Source: Amycolatopsis lurida
Lineage (GTDB): Bacteria > Actinomycetota > Actinomycetes > Mycobacteriales > Pseudonocardiaceae
Reading direction: 5' to 3'
DNA: 64,000 nt
Assembly (NCBI RefSeq): GCF_900105055.1
Contig: NZ_FNTA01000004.1
Coordinates: forward strand, 3,999,501 to 4,063,500
This document shows, piece after piece, positions 17,298-25,389 of this stretch. Within the stretch, counting starts at the first letter, position 1. Each line of letters begins with the position of its first letter. A program made the translations under genes and the position numbers. Under the pieces are notes generated by a model, which did no database searches, was not told where the DNA came from, and saw only the letters and a list, made by a program, of their open reading frames with translations.

Positions 17298-17972
17298 TCA
17301 GGCCGCGGTGGCGCCGAAACCGGTCTCGATGCCGCCCTTGGGGGCGTACTTGACCTGCTTCTCCGGCTTGCCCGGGGTGGCCGCGCCGCCGCCGATGGGC
17401 GCCTCGAACTCGATGTCCGCCTTGCCCGGCTTGCCGTCGCAGGTCCAGGTGAAGGTGCTGGAGTTGCCCTTGAAGGACTTCTTGACCTTCACGATGTAGA
17501 CCCAGTACCGGCCGTCGTCCTCGGCCTGGTTGCCGTACACGGTGTCGAAGTCCGGCGCCGAAACGTTCGTCGGCTCGCCCGACTCGCAGGCGATGACCAG
17601 CGCGCCGATACCGTTCTCACCGATGTAGCCGGCGCCGACGTTGTCGACGTAGGGCTCCTCCGGCGGGGCGGTGGTGGTGGTCGGCTTCTCCGAGGTGGAG
17701 GTCGGCGACGGCTTGCCGGAAGTCGGCTTGCCGCTGCTGGTCGGCGTCGGCTCGTGCGAGGACGACGAGGCCGGGGCGCTCGACTCCGTCGGCGTCGAGG
17801 TCACGTCGCCACCCGGCGACGAAGGCGAGGGCGCCGAGGAGGGCGCTTCGCTCGACGGAGCCGGAGGCGTGGTCGTCGATTCGGTCTGCGCCATCGCGAC
17901 CGGCGTCACGGCCAGCGAGATGACGGCGCCGGCCAGCACCGCGCCCGCGAGGCGGCCCAACGTCTTCTTCAA
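17298..17972 (-). CDS. Secreted protein with Ser/Thr/Pro-rich linker, sortase operon partner
   Basis: 224 aa from a TTG start at 17972. TTG is chosen because GGGAG lies 6 bases upstream and the signal peptide (KKT, then a hydrophobic run, AMAQ cleavage) begins exactly there; no ATG or GTG fits. A roughly 85-residue linker rich in Ser, Thr and Pro follows, then a compact domain of about 110 residues with two Cys (IACES, WTCDG). No C-terminal sorting signal or membrane helix is visible, so it is probably released or loosely bound outside. The domain is unrecognised. It is the first gene of the class F sortase operon. Confidence 0.8.
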   Translation of the reverse strand: MKKTLGRLAGAVLAGAVISLAVTPVAMAQTESTTTPPAPSSEAPSSAPSPSSPGGDVTSTPTESSAPASSSSHEPTPTSSGKPTSGKPSPTSTSEKPTTTTAPPEEPYVDNVGAGYIGENGIGALVIACESGEPTNVSAPDFDTVYGNQAEDDGRYWVYIVKVKKSFKGNSSTFTWTCDGKPGKADIEFEAPIGGGAATPGKPEKQVKYAPKGGIETGFGATAA

Positions 17973-18419
17973 AGTGATCTCCCAGTGGAAACATCGCAAC
18001 ACAGGGTGACCCCCACCCTGCGACCACCCGAAAGGAATCCCACGTTCGGGTGACAGCGTGATCCTGCCGGAAAAGTACAGCGGGCCGTAGCGGAAAAGTC
18101 GTGACAAGAACCACGGGGAAAACCGGTAACACGGGAATGTCCCAGCTCGATACAGGGGCCCGAAAGTCGCTCAGCAGAAGGAAATCCCGCAGCGCTGAAG
18201 GAATGTTAACACCCGGAGGGCCCGAACGGTTGCAGTGCGGAAGTATTTTTTCGCCGACCGAGGACCGGCCTGGAATCGCCGGTTTTCCTGGCCGGGTCTC
18301 CCTTTTTCGAAGACTCTCCGCAGGCGCGCCACCGAAGGTTCACACGTTCGGACCACGTTTCGGTGAAGTTCTGACCATTCATTGCCGGATATCGGTGCCG
18401 GGCAACCCGAAGGTCACGA
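17973..18419. other. Intergenic leader/promoter region upstream of the sortase operon
   Basis: 447 bases without a convincing gene. Near the operon start it contains a hairpin CAGGGTG-ACCCC-CACCCTG (18002-18020) and a smaller CCCGAA/TTCGGG pair around 18027-18050. These would be in the 5' untranslated RNA of the secreted-protein gene. An A/T-richer patch (AGTATTTTTTC near 18241) contrasts with the surroundings and may mark promoter DNA. Short ORFs here have no RBS or coding character. Confidence 0.5.
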
Positions 18420-18752
18420 TCAGAACACCAGGAACAAGGCCACGGCGAGGGAGAGCGCTCCGAGAAGGCCCGCGCCGAACAGCCAGGCCTTCGGCGACGT
18501 CCGGTTCCGCACCGCCCGGCCGCCGCCCACGACCGCGATCAGGAGACCGAGGCCGAACCCGATGGCGGGCAGGAAGGTGGCGAAGGTCCGGTTTTCCGCG
18601 GCGCAGGCCCAGACCGTGTCGCTCGGGCAAGGCGACGCCGCGAGTTCGGCCAGCAGGCCCGCCGCGACGATCGCGAGGAAGCCGAGCACCAGGAGCCAGA
18701 ACAGGCCCCACAGCAACTGACCGAGCCGCCGCGGTGGTTTCGTCTCGTCCAC
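18420..18752 (-). CDS. Small membrane protein, three predicted helices
   Basis: 110 aa, GTG start. After a charged N terminus (DETKPPRR) it has three hydrophobic segments, about residues 10-37, 58-78 and 88-109, with a loop containing two Cys (SPCPSDTVWACAAE). I do not recognise a family. It begins 9 bases after the stop of the PLP enzyme gene and is on the same strand, so it is probably cotranscribed with it. Confidence 0.7.
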   Translation of the reverse strand: MDETKPPRRLGQLLWGLFWLLVLGFLAIVAAGLLAELAASPCPSDTVWACAAENRTFATFLPAIGFGLGLLIAVVGGGRAVRNRTSPKAWLFGAGLLGALSLAVALFLVF

Positions 18753-18761
18753 GTGCTCAAG

Positions 18762-19802
18762 CTAGCCGAGCGCCGAGGCCAGATCCGTCCACAGATCTTC
18801 CGGATCTTCGAGCCCGACGCTGAACCGGACGAGCCCGGCGGGCACGTGGGCGTCACCTGCCAGCCACGCCCGCCGCTCGACCAGGCTCTCCACGCCGCCG
18901 AGGCTGGTGGCGGCACGGATCAGCCGCAGCGAACCGATGACCTTGTCCGCGATCTGGGCGTCCGGGAGTTCGAACGCGATCATCGTGCCGGAGCCGGGAT
19001 AACGCACCCGGGTGACGGCAGGGTGGTCGACCAGGCGCGCCGCCAGCAGCGCGGCCGTGCGCGTCTGCTCGGCGAGCCGGACCGGGAGCGTCCGCAGCCC
19101 CCGCAGGGCCAGCCACGCTTCGAGCGCTCCTGGCGTCGCCCCCAACCTGGTGCGCGCGTCGCGCAGGTCCTTCGCGACGCCTTCGTCGGCCGCGATGGTC
19201 AGGCCGAGCAGCAGATCGCTGTGACCGCCGATGAGTTTCGTCGCGCTGTGCACGACGATGTCGGCGCCGAGCTCCAGCGGCCGCTGCCCGAGCGGGGTGG
19301 CGAACGTGTTGTCCACGGCGACCAGGCCGTTCGCGGCGGCGGTGATCGTCTCGATGTCGATGACGTCGAGCGTCGGGTTGGTCGGCGATTCGAGCCAGAG
19401 CAGGTCGGCGTCCGCGGCGGCGACCCACGCGGCCGTGTCGTCCGGCGCGATCTCGGTCACCACCAGGCGTCCCGTGCGCTGCGCGTGCGCGAGCAGGCCG
19501 CGTGACCCCGCGTAGGAGAACGTCGGGACACAGACCCTCGCGCCGACCGGCAGGGTGTCGGCGACCGCGCTGAGCGTCGCGATCCCCGAGGCGAACGCGG
19601 TGGCGTGCCCACCTTCGAGCGCGCCGATCGCGGCTTCGAGGGCCTCCCAGGTCGGGGTGCCGTCCTCCCTCGAATACGCGCGATCGGCGCCGGCGTCGAA
19701 AGTGCTCGCGGCGACGATCGGCACGTTCAGCGGTTCGCCGGGGCCCTCCGGGCGTCCGGCGGCGACGGCGAGGGTGCGGGGTGACCAGTCGTTCGTGTCC
19801 AC
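18762..19802 (-). CDS. Cys/Met-metabolism PLP-dependent enzyme (cystathionine synthase/lyase family)
   Basis: 346 aa from the GTG at 19802; the frame is open upstream but without an RBS. Fold-type I transsulfuration-family motifs: AYSREDGTPTWEALE, HATAFASGIAT (phosphate-binding loop), WLESPTNPTLDVIDI, VAVDNTFATP and the PLP lysine in VVHSATKLIGGHSD. It is slightly short for the family (about 380-400 aa). The reaction could be gamma-synthase, gamma-lyase or O-acetylhomoserine type; the motif set does not separate these. Neighbours do not include other sulfur genes. Confidence 0.85.
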   Translation of the reverse strand: MDTNDWSPRTLAVAAGRPEGPGEPLNVPIVAASTFDAGADRAYSREDGTPTWEALEAAIGALEGGHATAFASGIATLSAVADTLPVGARVCVPTFSYAGSRGLLAHAQRTGRLVVTEIAPDDTAAWVAAADADLLWLESPTNPTLDVIDIETITAAANGLVAVDNTFATPLGQRPLELGADIVVHSATKLIGGHSDLLLGLTIAADEGVAKDLRDARTRLGATPGALEAWLALRGLRTLPVRLAEQTRTAALLAARLVDHPAVTRVRYPGSGTMIAFELPDAQIADKVIGSLRLIRAATSLGGVESLVERRAWLAGDAHVPAGLVRFSVGLEDPEDLWTDLASALG

Positions 19803-19825
19803 CCCGCCACCGTAACCTTCCCCCG

Positions 19826-22800
19826 CTAGTGGGCGTACACCTCGAACTCGTAGAGGGAGTAGCCGTACTTCGTGCCGCGCTGGACACCGGCCATCCGGAC
19901 ATGGCGGGCGTCCACGGCTTCGAAGGCGACGTTGTCCTGTCCGCCGTCTCCGTCCACTATGGACGCCACGTCCCGCCAGTTCGTCCCGTCGGACGAGACC
20001 TGCACCTTGTACGCCTTGCCGTACGCCGATTCCCACCGCAGGACCACCCGGGAGACGCGCTGCACCGAGCCGAGGTCCACGGTGATCGACTGATCGTCGC
20101 TCCAGCCGCTGGCCCAGCGCGTCGACAGGTTCACGTCGATGGCGTTGGACGGCGGCGAGTTGTACCAGCCCGTCTCGTGGCTGGTCGCGCTCACCGAGCG
20201 GCCGGTGGCGAGATTGGCGATGTTGTCGCCGCGTTTCGCCGGGAATTCGACGACCTGCTGGAAGGTCGGCCGGTTCTGGGTGCTGATCTTGTCCTGCGTG
20301 ATGCCGCCGAGGGCGCGGTGGATGATCGTGTCGGCGCACCACTGATCGCCCGCGGCGCAGTCGCCGTCACCGGGGTAAACGGTGTTGGCCGGCTGCGCGG
20401 CCGCCTGCGTCAGCGAGTCGAGCAGCACCTGACGGCAGGCAGTGACGTCACCACCGCCGCAGTACTTCACGGCGAGCGGACCGGCGACGGGCTGGCCGAG
20501 CACCGAACGGATGTCCTTGTGGACGTAGCCCCACCAACCCGCCTGGTACGACGAACCCGCGTGCGACTGGCCGACGTGCTTGCCGGGGACCTCGTTCTGC
20601 CAGCCCGACGGCGACTCGTTGATCTTCAGCACCCCGACCATGGCGCCGTAAGCGTCGCCCATGCCGGGTTTGAACTGGGCGTTCACCAGCAGGGGCCACC
20701 AGGCGTCCATGATGCGGATCGCGTCGGCGTTGGCGTAGACCTTGCTGCCCGGCGAGGTCTCCGACCGCAGCCCGCCCGCCGCGAGCCAGGTCTTCAGCTT
20801 CGCCACCGCGTCCGCGGCCGGACCCGTCACCGGCGCCTTGTCGATCACCTTGAACAGTTCCGGCAGCACCTTCTCCGCGCGGAGGTCGGCGAGCGCGGCC
20901 TCCTCCATGGCCTGCGTGAGGTTCACCCGCGTCACCTTGGTGCCGCTGGAGATCATCTTCTTGACCCGCGCGTCGATCAGATCGCCGCGGTGCACGGAAC
21001 TCTTGTCCGCGCCGCTGGCCGCGTACCCGTTGGCCTGCGCGTTGTTCCAGCTGATGTAGTAGTCCTGGTTGATCGACTGCGGATGCTGCGACGACGGCGT
21101 GTAGTTCGCGAGGTTGCCGTCGGGGTTCCAGCCCTGCCAGTCGAATCCGGCGTCGCCCCGCACCGGCATGGCCGGGTCGACGTTCGGATTGCGGACCGGG
21201 TTCGAGCCCGAGTTGAAGTACGCGACGTCACGGGAGTCGGCGTAGAACCAGTTGTAGGTCTGGTTGACGTCGGCCGCCGCGGCCTGGAAGTCCTGCGCGG
21301 ATTTGATCGCGTCCGGATCGTTGAACTTCTGGAAGCCGATGATCGTGTCGATCTCGTGCTGGAACGTCGACCGCAGCGAGGCGTACGCCACCGGCTTGCC
21401 ACCGACCAGCGCCCGGCTCGTCACCGGCCCGTATTTGGTCCGGAAACTGCGCAAGGTGTACGAACCCGCCGCCGTACCGTCGGCGACGGTGGGCTTCCAG
21501 GCGTTCTTGCGTTCGACGATCTCGAACGGCAGGCACTGGCCGCGGAACCGGTAGAAGTTGGAGTTCTTCGTCGGCACGGAACCGTTCTGCTCGCACAGTT
21601 CGACGGCGTAGGTGTCGACGATGTCCTGCGACGCCGAGGTCGCGCTCCACGAGTAGTCCTTGCCGCGGCCGAGCAGCACGTACATGCTGATCCCCGCGAA
21701 CGAGGCACCGCGGGCACTGATGCCCGGACCCTGGATTTCCTGCAGCATCAGCAATTGCGGCGCGAAATAGCCGGCCTGCGGGCCGAAGACGGCGACCGGG
21801 TGACCACTCGCGGTCTTGGCGCCGGAGACCACCAGTGCGTTGGACATGCCGTGCTTCTCCGACAGCATGTTTCCCGGCAGGACGCCGTCGTCGAAGATGC
21901 CGCGGACGGCCTTCTGGTCCTCGGGGGCGGGCACGTCCACCTTGGCGGGTGTCGCCGTCCCGGCGGAACCGGTCGGATCGAAGACCAGCTGCTGCCCGGT
22001 GACCGAACCCTTGTCCGGCATCGCGGCGCCCTGCGGGTTCGACGGCGCCTTGCCATAGTCGAAGGTCTGTCCATTGTGGAGCGTCTTGACGGTCTCGGGG
22101 TCGTCCTCGGACCGGAGGCTCTTCCAGACCTTGTCGCCCTGTTCGAGACCGTACTTCTCCTGCATCGCCAGCTTCGCGATGGCGTTCTGCACCTCCCCGC
22201 CGCCGCCGGCGCCGAACTGCGCTCCGACGACCGCGGCGAGGACGACGAGGTCGGTGAGCTTGAACGGCTCGATGGTCCCGGCGTTCGTGATCGCGTCGAC
22301 GTGCCCGGTGAGCACGTACTCGCCGGGGAAGTAGCGGCCGCCGTGCGCGTCGGAGATGTACTTGTTGACGCCTTGGACGTAGGCCTCGGCGTCGGCCTTG
22401 CCCTGCGCGCCGCGCGGACCGCTGGCCGCGGCGTTGTCGATCTGCTTCTGCAGTTCCTGTTCGGTGTACGGCGCCGAGGAGAAGAAACTCTGCTCGAGTT
22501 CGCGGTTGCCCTGGGCGCCCCCGGCGAACGAGGTCAGCTGACCTCGGCCGACGCGGCGCATGATGTCCATCAGCCACAGGCGGTCCTGGGCGGCGGCGTA
22601 CCCGGCGCCGTACATCGTGCCCGGCCGCGTCGTGCCGACGATCCGGGGCACGCCGGTCGCCTTGTCGCGGGTGATCGTCACGTCCGACCGCGGTTTGATC
22701 GTGCTCTCGACCTGCCCGGACGGAATCCCGAACGAAGCATCGTTGAAGAACTGGTTGATCTTGTCCGTGGTCAGCGTCTTGTAGCCGTCGGCGAGCGAGG

Positions 22801-23059
22801 CGTATTTGCCGAGCTGATCGGCCGAATGCGCGGGCCGGGTGCCGAACGCCTTGTGCGCCAGGATCTCCGCGAGGGTGGCGTTCCCCTTGGTGCCGGGCGG
22901 GAGGATGTCACCGCACTGGCCGCCGCAGTAGTCGTCGAGCGCGGCCGCCACCACCGAGTTCGGTGGTGCTTCCGCGGCGTTCGCCTGAAGTGCCGGGACG
23001 GTGCCCGCCACCAGCGTCAGCCCCGCCAGCGTCGTCAAGACCCGTATGCCTCGTCGCAT
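19826..23059 (-). CDS. Secreted penicillin acylase family protein with C-terminal discoidin (F5/8 C) domain
   Basis: 1077 aa from the ATG at 23059, chosen for GGAGGT 6 bases upstream and an immediate Arg-rich signal peptide. It is an Ntn-hydrolase precursor. The alpha part contains PRIVGTTRPGTMYGAGYAAA and RLWLMD. The self-processing site is GMSNALVVSG, where Ser406 should become the N-terminal nucleophile of the beta chain. Residues about 944-1077 form a discoidin-type carbohydrate- or lipid-binding domain (SVSATSHETGWYNSPPSNAI, then RVVLRWESAYGKAYKVQVS). The family cleaves amide bonds of beta-lactams, acyl-homoserine lactones or lipopeptides. The added binding domain suggests action on a surface. 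Substrate unknown. Confidence 0.92.
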   Translation of the reverse strand: MRRGIRVLTTLAGLTLVAGTVPALQANAAEAPPNSVVAAALDDYCGGQCGDILPPGTKGNATLAEILAHKAFGTRPAHSADQLGKYASLADGYKTLTTDKINQFFNDASFGIPSGQVESTIKPRSDVTITRDKATGVPRIVGTTRPGTMYGAGYAAAQDRLWLMDIMRRVGRGQLTSFAGGAQGNRELEQSFFSSAPYTEQELQKQIDNAAASGPRGAQGKADAEAYVQGVNKYISDAHGGRYFPGEYVLTGHVDAITNAGTIEPFKLTDLVVLAAVVGAQFGAGGGGEVQNAIAKLAMQEKYGLEQGDKVWKSLRSEDDPETVKTLHNGQTFDYGKAPSNPQGAAMPDKGSVTGQQLVFDPTGSAGTATPAKVDVPAPEDQKAVRGIFDDGVLPGNMLSEKHGMSNALVVSGAKTASGHPVAVFGPQAGYFAPQLLMLQEIQGPGISARGASFAGISMYVLLGRGKDYSWSATSASQDIVDTYAVELCEQNGSVPTKNSNFYRFRGQCLPFEIVERKNAWKPTVADGTAAGSYTLRSFRTKYGPVTSRALVGGKPVAYASLRSTFQHEIDTIIGFQKFNDPDAIKSAQDFQAAAADVNQTYNWFYADSRDVAYFNSGSNPVRNPNVDPAMPVRGDAGFDWQGWNPDGNLANYTPSSQHPQSINQDYYISWNNAQANGYAASGADKSSVHRGDLIDARVKKMISSGTKVTRVNLTQAMEEAALADLRAEKVLPELFKVIDKAPVTGPAADAVAKLKTWLAAGGLRSETSPGSKVYANADAIRIMDAWWPLLVNAQFKPGMGDAYGAMVGVLKINESPSGWQNEVPGKHVGQSHAGSSYQAGWWGYVHKDIRSVLGQPVAGPLAVKYCGGGDVTACRQVLLDSLTQAAAQPANTVYPGDGDCAAGDQWCADTIIHRALGGITQDKISTQNRPTFQQVVEFPAKRGDNIANLATGRSVSATSHETGWYNSPPSNAIDVNLSTRWASGWSDDQSITVDLGSVQRVSRVVLRWESAYGKAYKVQVSSDGTNWRDVASIVDGDGGQDNVAFEAVDARHVRMAGVQRGTKYGYSLYEFEVYAH

Positions 23060-23200
23060 GAAAGACCTCCGTCGTCGGAGAGTGACGAGGCGCACACTAC
23101 CCACGGGTATCCAAATTTGTGAAGACTATTCGCGTTCTTGCCACCGTTCGGCGGAACACTCGACCTGCGGACCCCGGACCTGCACAGGTAGCTTGTGGGC

Positions 23201-23575
23201 ATGTCTTCGCAGAAGCCCCAGATCGACCGCCCCGAGGGGCCCGCACCCTCCGAGCTGGAGACGACCGACATCTCCGTCGGCGACGGCCAGGAGGCCAAGT
23301 CCGGCGACACCGTCACGGTGCACTACGTCGGCGTCTCGCACTCGACCGGCGAACAGTTCGACGCGTCGTGGGACCGCGGCGAGCCGCTTCGCTTCGGCCT
23401 CGGCGCCGGCCAGGTCATCCCCGGCTGGGACCAGGGCGTGGCCGGAATGAAGGTCGGCGGCCGTCGCAAGCTGACCATCCCGCCGCATCTCGCTTACGGC
23501 GAGCGCGGCGCGGGCGGCGTCATCAAGCCGAACGAAACCCTGATCTTCGTCGTCGACCTCGTCGGCGTGAACTGA
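23201..23575 (+). CDS. FKBP-type peptidyl-prolyl cis-trans isomerase
   Basis: 124 aa from the ATG at 23201; a GTG 6 bases upstream is possible. A single FKBP domain covers residues 20-124: VTVHYVGV, FDASWDRGEPLRFGLG, QVIPGWDQGVAGMKVGGRR, LTIPPHLAYGERGAGG and LIFVVDLVGV. Aromatic pocket residues (Tyr, Phe, Trp) are conserved. No signal peptide, so it is cytoplasmic. It assists proline-limited folding. It is divergent from the penicillin acylase gene and followed by a strong terminator. Confidence 0.92.
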   Translation: MSSQKPQIDRPEGPAPSELETTDISVGDGQEAKSGDTVTVHYVGVSHSTGEQFDASWDRGEPLRFGLGAGQVIPGWDQGVAGMKVGGRRKLTIPPHLAYGERGAGGVIKPNETLIFVVDLVGVN

Positions 23576-23594
23576 CCCACACCCCCGCACCACC

Positions 23595-23626
23595 AAGACC
23601 CGGCCCCCGGCCGGGTCTTTCTTATT
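23595..23626 (+). terminator. Rho-independent terminator after FKBP gene
   Basis: 11-bp stem AAGACCCGGCC-ccc-GGCCGGGTCTT (23595-23619) followed by TCTTATTT. Confidence 0.9.
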
Positions 23627-23672
23627 TGAAGCCCCCACCATGCCAACCCCAACCGACCGCACCGTGGGGGGA

Positions 23673-23693
23673 CCGGGGGGCTCGGCCCCCCGG
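23673..23693. repeat. G/C-rich hairpin CCGGGGGGC-tcg-GCCCCCCGG
   Basis: 9-bp perfect stem preceded by GTGGGGGGA. A related arrangement occurs near 62793-62853, so this may be a dispersed element or a redundant terminator. Confidence 0.6.
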
Positions 23694-23720
23694 GTACTGA
23701 CGACCGACGACCTCACGAAA

Positions 23721-23751
23721 GAGGCCCCCGTCGCGGAGCGAGGGGGGCCTC
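23721..23751 (-). terminator. Terminator of tRNA-Leu
   Basis: Read on the minus strand: GAGGCCCCC, a 13-base loop, GGGGGCCTC, then TTTCG. It begins 9 bases after the tRNA 3' end. Confidence 0.8.
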
Positions 23752-23760
23752 GAACAAGAG

Positions 23761-23843
23761 TGGGCGAGGAGGGAGTTGAACCCTCACGTCCTTTCGGACA
23801 CACGGACCTGAACCGTGCGCGTCTGCCATTCCGCCACTCGCCC
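23761..23843 (-). tRNA. tRNA-Leu (CAG)
   Basis: 83 nt class II tRNA. Acceptor GGGCGAG/CTCGCCC with A73, D-loop TGGCGGAATGGCAGACGC, and anticodon loop GTTCAGGTC (CAG, reads CUG). It has a variable stem (TGTCCGAAAGGACG) and T-arm GAGGGTTCAACTCCCTC. CCA is not encoded. Confidence 0.95.
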
Positions 23844-23909
23844 GAGTGCTTCGTTCTCTGACAGCTCGCAAAGCTTAGCAGGCGGATTTCACGGGTTTCA
23901 CCGGGGGCC

Positions 23910-23938
23910 GTGTCCGACTGGCCGTACCCGGATAGGAT
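23910..23938 (+). promoter_or_regulatory. Candidate promoter of the fhaA operon
   Basis: A TAGGAT -10 element (23933-23938) with a weak GTGTCC -35 element 17 bases upstream, about 35 bases before the fhaA GTG. It sits in the gap between tRNA-Leu (leftward) and fhaA (rightward). Confidence 0.45.
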
Positions 23939-23972
23939 CGACGGGGAAGCACACGTGTGAGGAGGTTGCCCG

Positions 23973-25229
23973 GTGGGCCGCGTTGAGCGCTTTGATAGGC
24001 GGCTCGAGAACCTCGTGGGCAATACCTTCGCGCGCATGTTCGGTGGCAACGTCGTCACGCAGGAAGTGGCGGTGGCGCTTGAGCGCGAGAGCGAGGAGAA
24101 CGTTCGTGAGCTGGCCGGTGGTCGACAGCTCGCTCCCAATCACTACATCGTGTCGTTGGGGCAAGCTGATCACGAACGTATGGCCGGCGACGAGCGTCGG
24201 GTCACCACGGTGCTGGCGGAGGCGGTCAAGGAACACCTCGCCGAGCACGGATGGGACACCTATGGTGACGTCGTAGTTTCGCTCGAGCGCAACGAGGCGC
24301 TGCATACTGGACAGTTCAAGACCCGTTCGTCCGTCGATCCCGACGTCAAGCCCCACGGCGCCGAAGGTTCGCCACGGTCGGCACGACCCAGCAACGCAGG
24401 AGACCCAGCAATGAGCCAGCCCCCCGGCTACGGCCAATACGACCAGGGTGACCCGTACGGCCAGCAGGGCCAGTACGGCTACGGACAGCAGGCTGGCCAG
24501 CAGCAGCCCGGGTACGACCAGGGTTATGGCGGCCAGCAGCAGGGCGGCTACGACCAGGGTTACGGCGGCGCGCAGCAGCCCGGCTACGACCAATACGGCG
24601 GTGCCCAGCAGCCCGGCTACGACCAGGGCTACGGCGGCGGCGCCGCGCAGCAGCCCGGCTACGACCAATACGGCGGTGCCCAGCAGCCCGGGTACGACCA
24701 GGGTTATGGCGGCGCGCAGCAGCCGGGTTACGACCAGTACGGCGGCGCCGCGCAGCAGCCCGGGTACGACCAGGGTTACGGCGGTGCCGCGCAGCAGCCC
24801 GGCTACGACCAGTACGGCGGCCAGCCGCAGCAGGGCGGGTACGACCAGTACGGCGGTGGCCAGCAGCAGTACGGCCAGCCCGCCGCGGACCCGTACGCGC
24901 AGGGCGGCGGTTACGGCGGCCAGCCGGCGGCCGGTCGTCAGCTCTCCGCGAGCCTCCAGCTGGACGACGGCTCGAACCGTTCGTACTCGCTGAAGCAGGG
25001 CGGGAACGTCGTGGGCCGCGGCCAGGACGCCGACTTCCGGCTCCCGGACACCGGCGTCTCGCGCCGTCACCTGGAGATCACCTGGGACGGCCAGAGCGCG
25101 ACGCTCGCGGACATCGGTTCGACCAACGGCACGACCGTCAACGGCACCCCGGTGCAGACCTGGCAGCTGGCCGACGGCGACGTGATCCGCGTGGGCCACT
25201 CGTCTCTCGTGTTCCGTACGCAGGGCTGA
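23973..25229 (+). CDS. fhaA: FHA-domain protein FhaA with DUF3662 N-terminal domain
   Basis: 418 aa, GTG start with GGAGG 8 bases upstream. Residues 1-125 form the DUF3662 (FhaA N-terminal) domain (RFDRRLENLVGNTFARMFGG). Residues about 145-320 are a low-complexity linker of repeated QQPGYDQ(G)YGG units. The C-terminal FHA domain (about 325-418) has the phosphothreonine-binding motifs GRGQDADFRLPD, VSRRHLEI and STNGTTVNG. In mycobacteria FhaA binds phosphorylated MviN and links PknA/PknB signalling to peptidoglycan precursor flipping. It leads the conserved fhaA-pknB operon here. Confidence 0.95.
   Translation: MGRVERFDRRLENLVGNTFARMFGGNVVTQEVAVALERESEENVRELAGGRQLAPNHYIVSLGQADHERMAGDERRVTTVLAEAVKEHLAEHGWDTYGDVVVSLERNEALHTGQFKTRSSVDPDVKPHGAEGSPRSARPSNAGDPAMSQPPGYGQYDQGDPYGQQGQYGYGQQAGQQQPGYDQGYGGQQQGGYDQGYGGAQQPGYDQYGGAQQPGYDQGYGGGAAQQPGYDQYGGAQQPGYDQGYGGAQQPGYDQYGGAAQQPGYDQGYGGAAQQPGYDQYGGQPQQGGYDQYGGGQQQYGQPAADPYAQGGGYGGQPAAGRQLSASLQLDDGSNRSYSLKQGGNVVGRGQDADFRLPDTGVSRRHLEITWDGQSATLADIGSTNGTTVNGTPVQTWQLADGDVIRVGHSSLVFRTQG
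24490..24880 (+). repeat. Imperfect tandem repeats encoding GYDQ/YGG units within fhaA
   Basis: About ten imperfect units of 33-42 bases built on CAGCAGCCCGGCTACGACCA, alternating GYDQYGG and GYDQGYGG at protein level. The repeats stay in frame, so copy-number changes would alter only linker length. Confidence 0.85.
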
Positions 25230-25389
25230 CCGGCGGCGTCCGGAGGGGGTATCGCAGAATTGCGGTGCGGGACCTGTGGTGGATCGGCACCTCGGGTCGT
25301 ACGCGGAGAGCAGCGCTGTCCGGAGCCGACCATCCCGGACGGCACGGGCTCTCCGCGGCGTACAGGAGAAACGGGAGCGGACACAACAA

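Noticed and set aside
18171..18356. 61-codon minus-strand frame in the gap before the sortase operon
   Set aside because: No RBS, poor codon usage and overlap with an A/T-rich patch likely to be promoter DNA.
19781..23122. 1113-codon plus-strand open frame opposite the penicillin acylase gene
   Set aside because: Shadow of the acylase frame; composition is typical of antisense third-position bias and nothing in it is recognisable.
24490..24880. Regular repeats that might suggest a CRISPR array
   Set aside because: Repeats have no unique spacers, are in frame and encode the FhaA linker; no cas genes are in the window.
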